Position numbers and translations under genes: made by a program. The notes under the pieces are model-generated. The model saw only the letters and a list, made by a program, of their open reading frames with translations, was not told where the DNA came from and did no database searches. From contig CADADN010000054.1 in the NCBI GenBank assembly GCA_902786665.1, forward strand, positions 1 through 36,628: a stretch of 36,628 nt of DNA, written 5' to 3'. This stretch comes from an uncultured Prevotellaceae bacterium. Its GTDB lineage: Bacteria; Bacteroidota; Bacteroidia; Bacteroidales; Bacteroidaceae. Shown here piece after piece: positions 35,138-36,628 of the stretch; positions within the stretch are counted from its first letter, which is position 1, and each line of letters begins with the position of its first letter.

Positions 35138-36502
35138 CTAATAGTTCACCGACTCGATGGTGCGGTCGGTCTTGTAATGGACGAACATGAAATTGGTGTT
35201 CTTATACCCTTTTCCCGCCTGTTTGAACTTCAATGGCGACTGCACAGGCTTGTATGTCATCTGTCCCTTCCCTCCATTGAAGTTCTTCCCGAACTGCGAG
35301 AGCCCACCTATGAAGAAGCAAGCATGGTCGAAACCGGTGAGTGCGAACCTCGGCAACGCCTCTGCATTCATCTCGCTCTCAAACCATTTCTGGTAATTGC
35401 GCTCCACCCATTTCGTGTCGGGAGAGACATCGTTGTAATAAAAATAGGTGGGTATGTAGGCGTCATACTTGAAGAAGTAGTCGAGATAAACCTTGGTGTA
35501 CATCAGCCATTCCTTGTAGCCGAAGAGCGACACTTGCAGGTCGGCGTTCTTCTGCGTGAGGATGTTGAGTTTGGCCAGCGTGTTGTTGAGTGCAGGAGAG
35601 TGCTCCGTGTTGACCACCACGACATTCGGCTGCGAAAGGCTGAAGGCCTTTGCGAAATTCTTGTCCGGGGTTTTCAATGCCGTGAGCGAGTAATGGATGT
35701 CGTAGTTCTCCAACTCCGCCCTGAGTTTCTTCATGAAGTTGGCCTTGCCGCTCTTCTCATCCTCGCAGTCGATGATGACCACATGGTAGTTGTTGAACCA
35801 CTGTATGAAGTTCTTGACGGTCTGTTGGTCAAACTCGTCAGGTGCCTGATAGACCTGGAAGATGTTGGCATGCTGCTCCACATCGTTGCCACTGATGGAG
35901 AAGGGTATGACCATCATGATGTCGTTCTTGTCGCAGAAGTCGGCCAGAGGCTTCACCATCTTGGTGTACAACGGTCCGATGATGATGTCGCAATCGGCGG
36001 CATCCTTCTCCTTGAGCGTCTGGGTGATGTCGGCGTCGATGGGCACGTTCCAGGCATGCAAATCAACCGTGATGCCGTCCTTCTTCACGCGGTCCACGCC
36101 AAGGAGCAAGCCACGGTAGTATTCCACCATGCGCCGTCCGTCGCCATCGTTGTCGTGCAACGGCAGCATCACTCCCACCTTCACCTCGTTCTTGCCTGTC
36201 ACCGCCGTCGCATCGGGCTTGGCGGTGTTGGTGGAAGGTGTGGTGGCAGCGGCATTCTCCTTCTGGTCCTTGCCATAAGGGATGTTGAGGATTGTGCCTC
36301 GCTTGAGTTCATACCCCTGCTGCTTCATCTCGGGGTTGGCATTGATGAGGTCTTCGATGGTGATGCCATAGGAATTGGCGATGCCAAACACCGACTCATT
36401 CTTGTCCACCTTGTGCTGGGTGCGGATCTTCGGGGTCTGCGCGAAAGCCGTCCATGCTACCGCAAGGAACAACACCAACAAAAAATATCTGATTGTCTTC
36501 AT
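35138..36502 (-). CDS. LysM domain fused to a periplasmic-binding-protein-like domain
   Basis: This 454-residue envelope protein begins with a signal peptide (MKTIRYFLLVLFLAVAWTAFA, about 1-21). A LysM peptidoglycan-binding domain follows (about 27-77, HKVDKNESVFGIANSYGITI and ending LNIPYG). A Thr/Ala/Asn-rich linker leads to a type 1 periplasmic-binding fold from about 105 to the end. That fold is visible as VGVMLPLHDNDGDGRR, DIIIGPLYTKMVKPLADFC and FALTGFDHACFFIGGL. It probably sits in the periplasm anchored to peptidoglycan. No ABC permease is nearby, so a sensing or structural role is as likely as transport. ATG 36502 was chosen because it yields the signal peptide and follows a strong promoter. 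It heads the run of minus-strand genes down to the symporter. Confidence 0.87.
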   Translation of the reverse strand: MKTIRYFLLVLFLAVAWTAFAQTPKIRTQHKVDKNESVFGIANSYGITIEDLINANPEMKQQGYELKRGTILNIPYGKDQKENAAATTPSTNTAKPDATAVTGKNEVKVGVMLPLHDNDGDGRRMVEYYRGLLLGVDRVKKDGITVDLHAWNVPIDADITQTLKEKDAADCDIIIGPLYTKMVKPLADFCDKNDIMMVIPFSISGNDVEQHANIFQVYQAPDEFDQQTVKNFIQWFNNYHVVIIDCEDEKSGKANFMKKLRAELENYDIHYSLTALKTPDKNFAKAFSLSQPNVVVVNTEHSPALNNTLAKLNILTQKNADLQVSLFGYKEWLMYTKVYLDYFFKYDAYIPTYFYYNDVSPDTKWVERNYQKWFESEMNAEALPRFALTGFDHACFFIGGLSQFGKNFNGGKGQMTYKPVQSPLKFKQAGKGYKNTNFMFVHYKTDRTIESVNY

Positions 36503-36523
36503 ACGCTTCTTCTTTTTCAAATG

Positions 36524-36554
36524 CAAAGATAGTGCAAGCCGAAGACAATACAAA
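36524..36554 (-). promoter_or_regulatory. Bacteroidetes-type promoter of the LysM-protein operon
   Basis: On the minus strand, TTTG (36554-36551) is followed after 19 bases by TATCTTTG (36531-36524), a full -33/-7 match 21 bases before the ATG. The sequence GGCTTGCACTA just upstream of the box is repeated at 36618-36628, at the window edge, without a TTTG half. Confidence 0.75.
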
Positions 36555-36628
36555 ACAAAAAATGGTTTTTTTGTTTTTATTGTTGAGGCGCAGCCTATCT
36601 TCGCCCGAAGGGCAGAGTAGTGCAAGCC

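Noticed and set aside
35177-36532. Plus-strand open frame of 451 codons opposite the LysM protein
   Set aside because: It overlaps the complete LysM/binding protein gene and its promoter and shows no recognisable domain.

Overview
The window looks like Bacteroidales chromosome, most probably Prevotella or Segatella-like. Several genes are preceded by the Bacteroidetes promoter pair (TTG or TTTG, 19-20 bases, TAnnTTTG) and lack a clear Shine-Dalgarno sequence. The protein content (very large BspA-like leucine-rich-repeat proteins, a dockerin-tailed serpin, an AAA-ATPase-like/PD-(D/E)XK protein, a LysM/periplasmic-binding fusion) also fits. The species is inferred, not proved.

Left part, plus strand. 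A gene tail at the edge is followed by about 545 bases with no convincing gene. Then come sbcD-sbcC (1 base apart, DNA end processing) and a glutathione peroxidase-trxB pair (4 bases apart, peroxide defence, possibly a reductase-peroxidase couple). Next is an array of six 51-bp hairpin-bearing repeats, a secreted serpin with a dockerin-like tail, a repeat-rich spacer built from TTGAAAA heptamers and two copies of a 73-bp hairpin block, and a stand-alone AAA-ATPase-like/PD-(D/E)XK gene.

Middle, minus strand (26215 to 11109). Three very large surface-protein genes lie head to tail with 18-20 base gaps and end at a strong terminator. Each combines some or all of BspA-type leucine-rich repeats, a tandem 24-residue DUF285 block, cohesin-like beta domains, a dockerin-like EF-hand pair and a C-terminal tail resembling type IX secretion tails. 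Their 3' parts are closely related and differ mainly in DUF285 copy number (12, 9, 6). The 5' parts diverge, and the first gene has a strikingly AT-rich 5' half. Just upstream on the same strand is an unassigned, heavily base-paired region with its own -7 box and a stem plus T7 end. It is a candidate structured RNA or leader and is the least explained item here.

Right part, minus strand. A ZIP-family metal transporter has its own promoter. A probable five-gene run follows: LysM/periplasmic-binding-like protein, outer-membrane beta-barrel protein, DUF1846 protein, mfd, and a sodium:solute symporter whose start overlaps the mfd stop by 8 bases.

No tRNA, rRNA, CRISPR array or insertion sequence was recognised.
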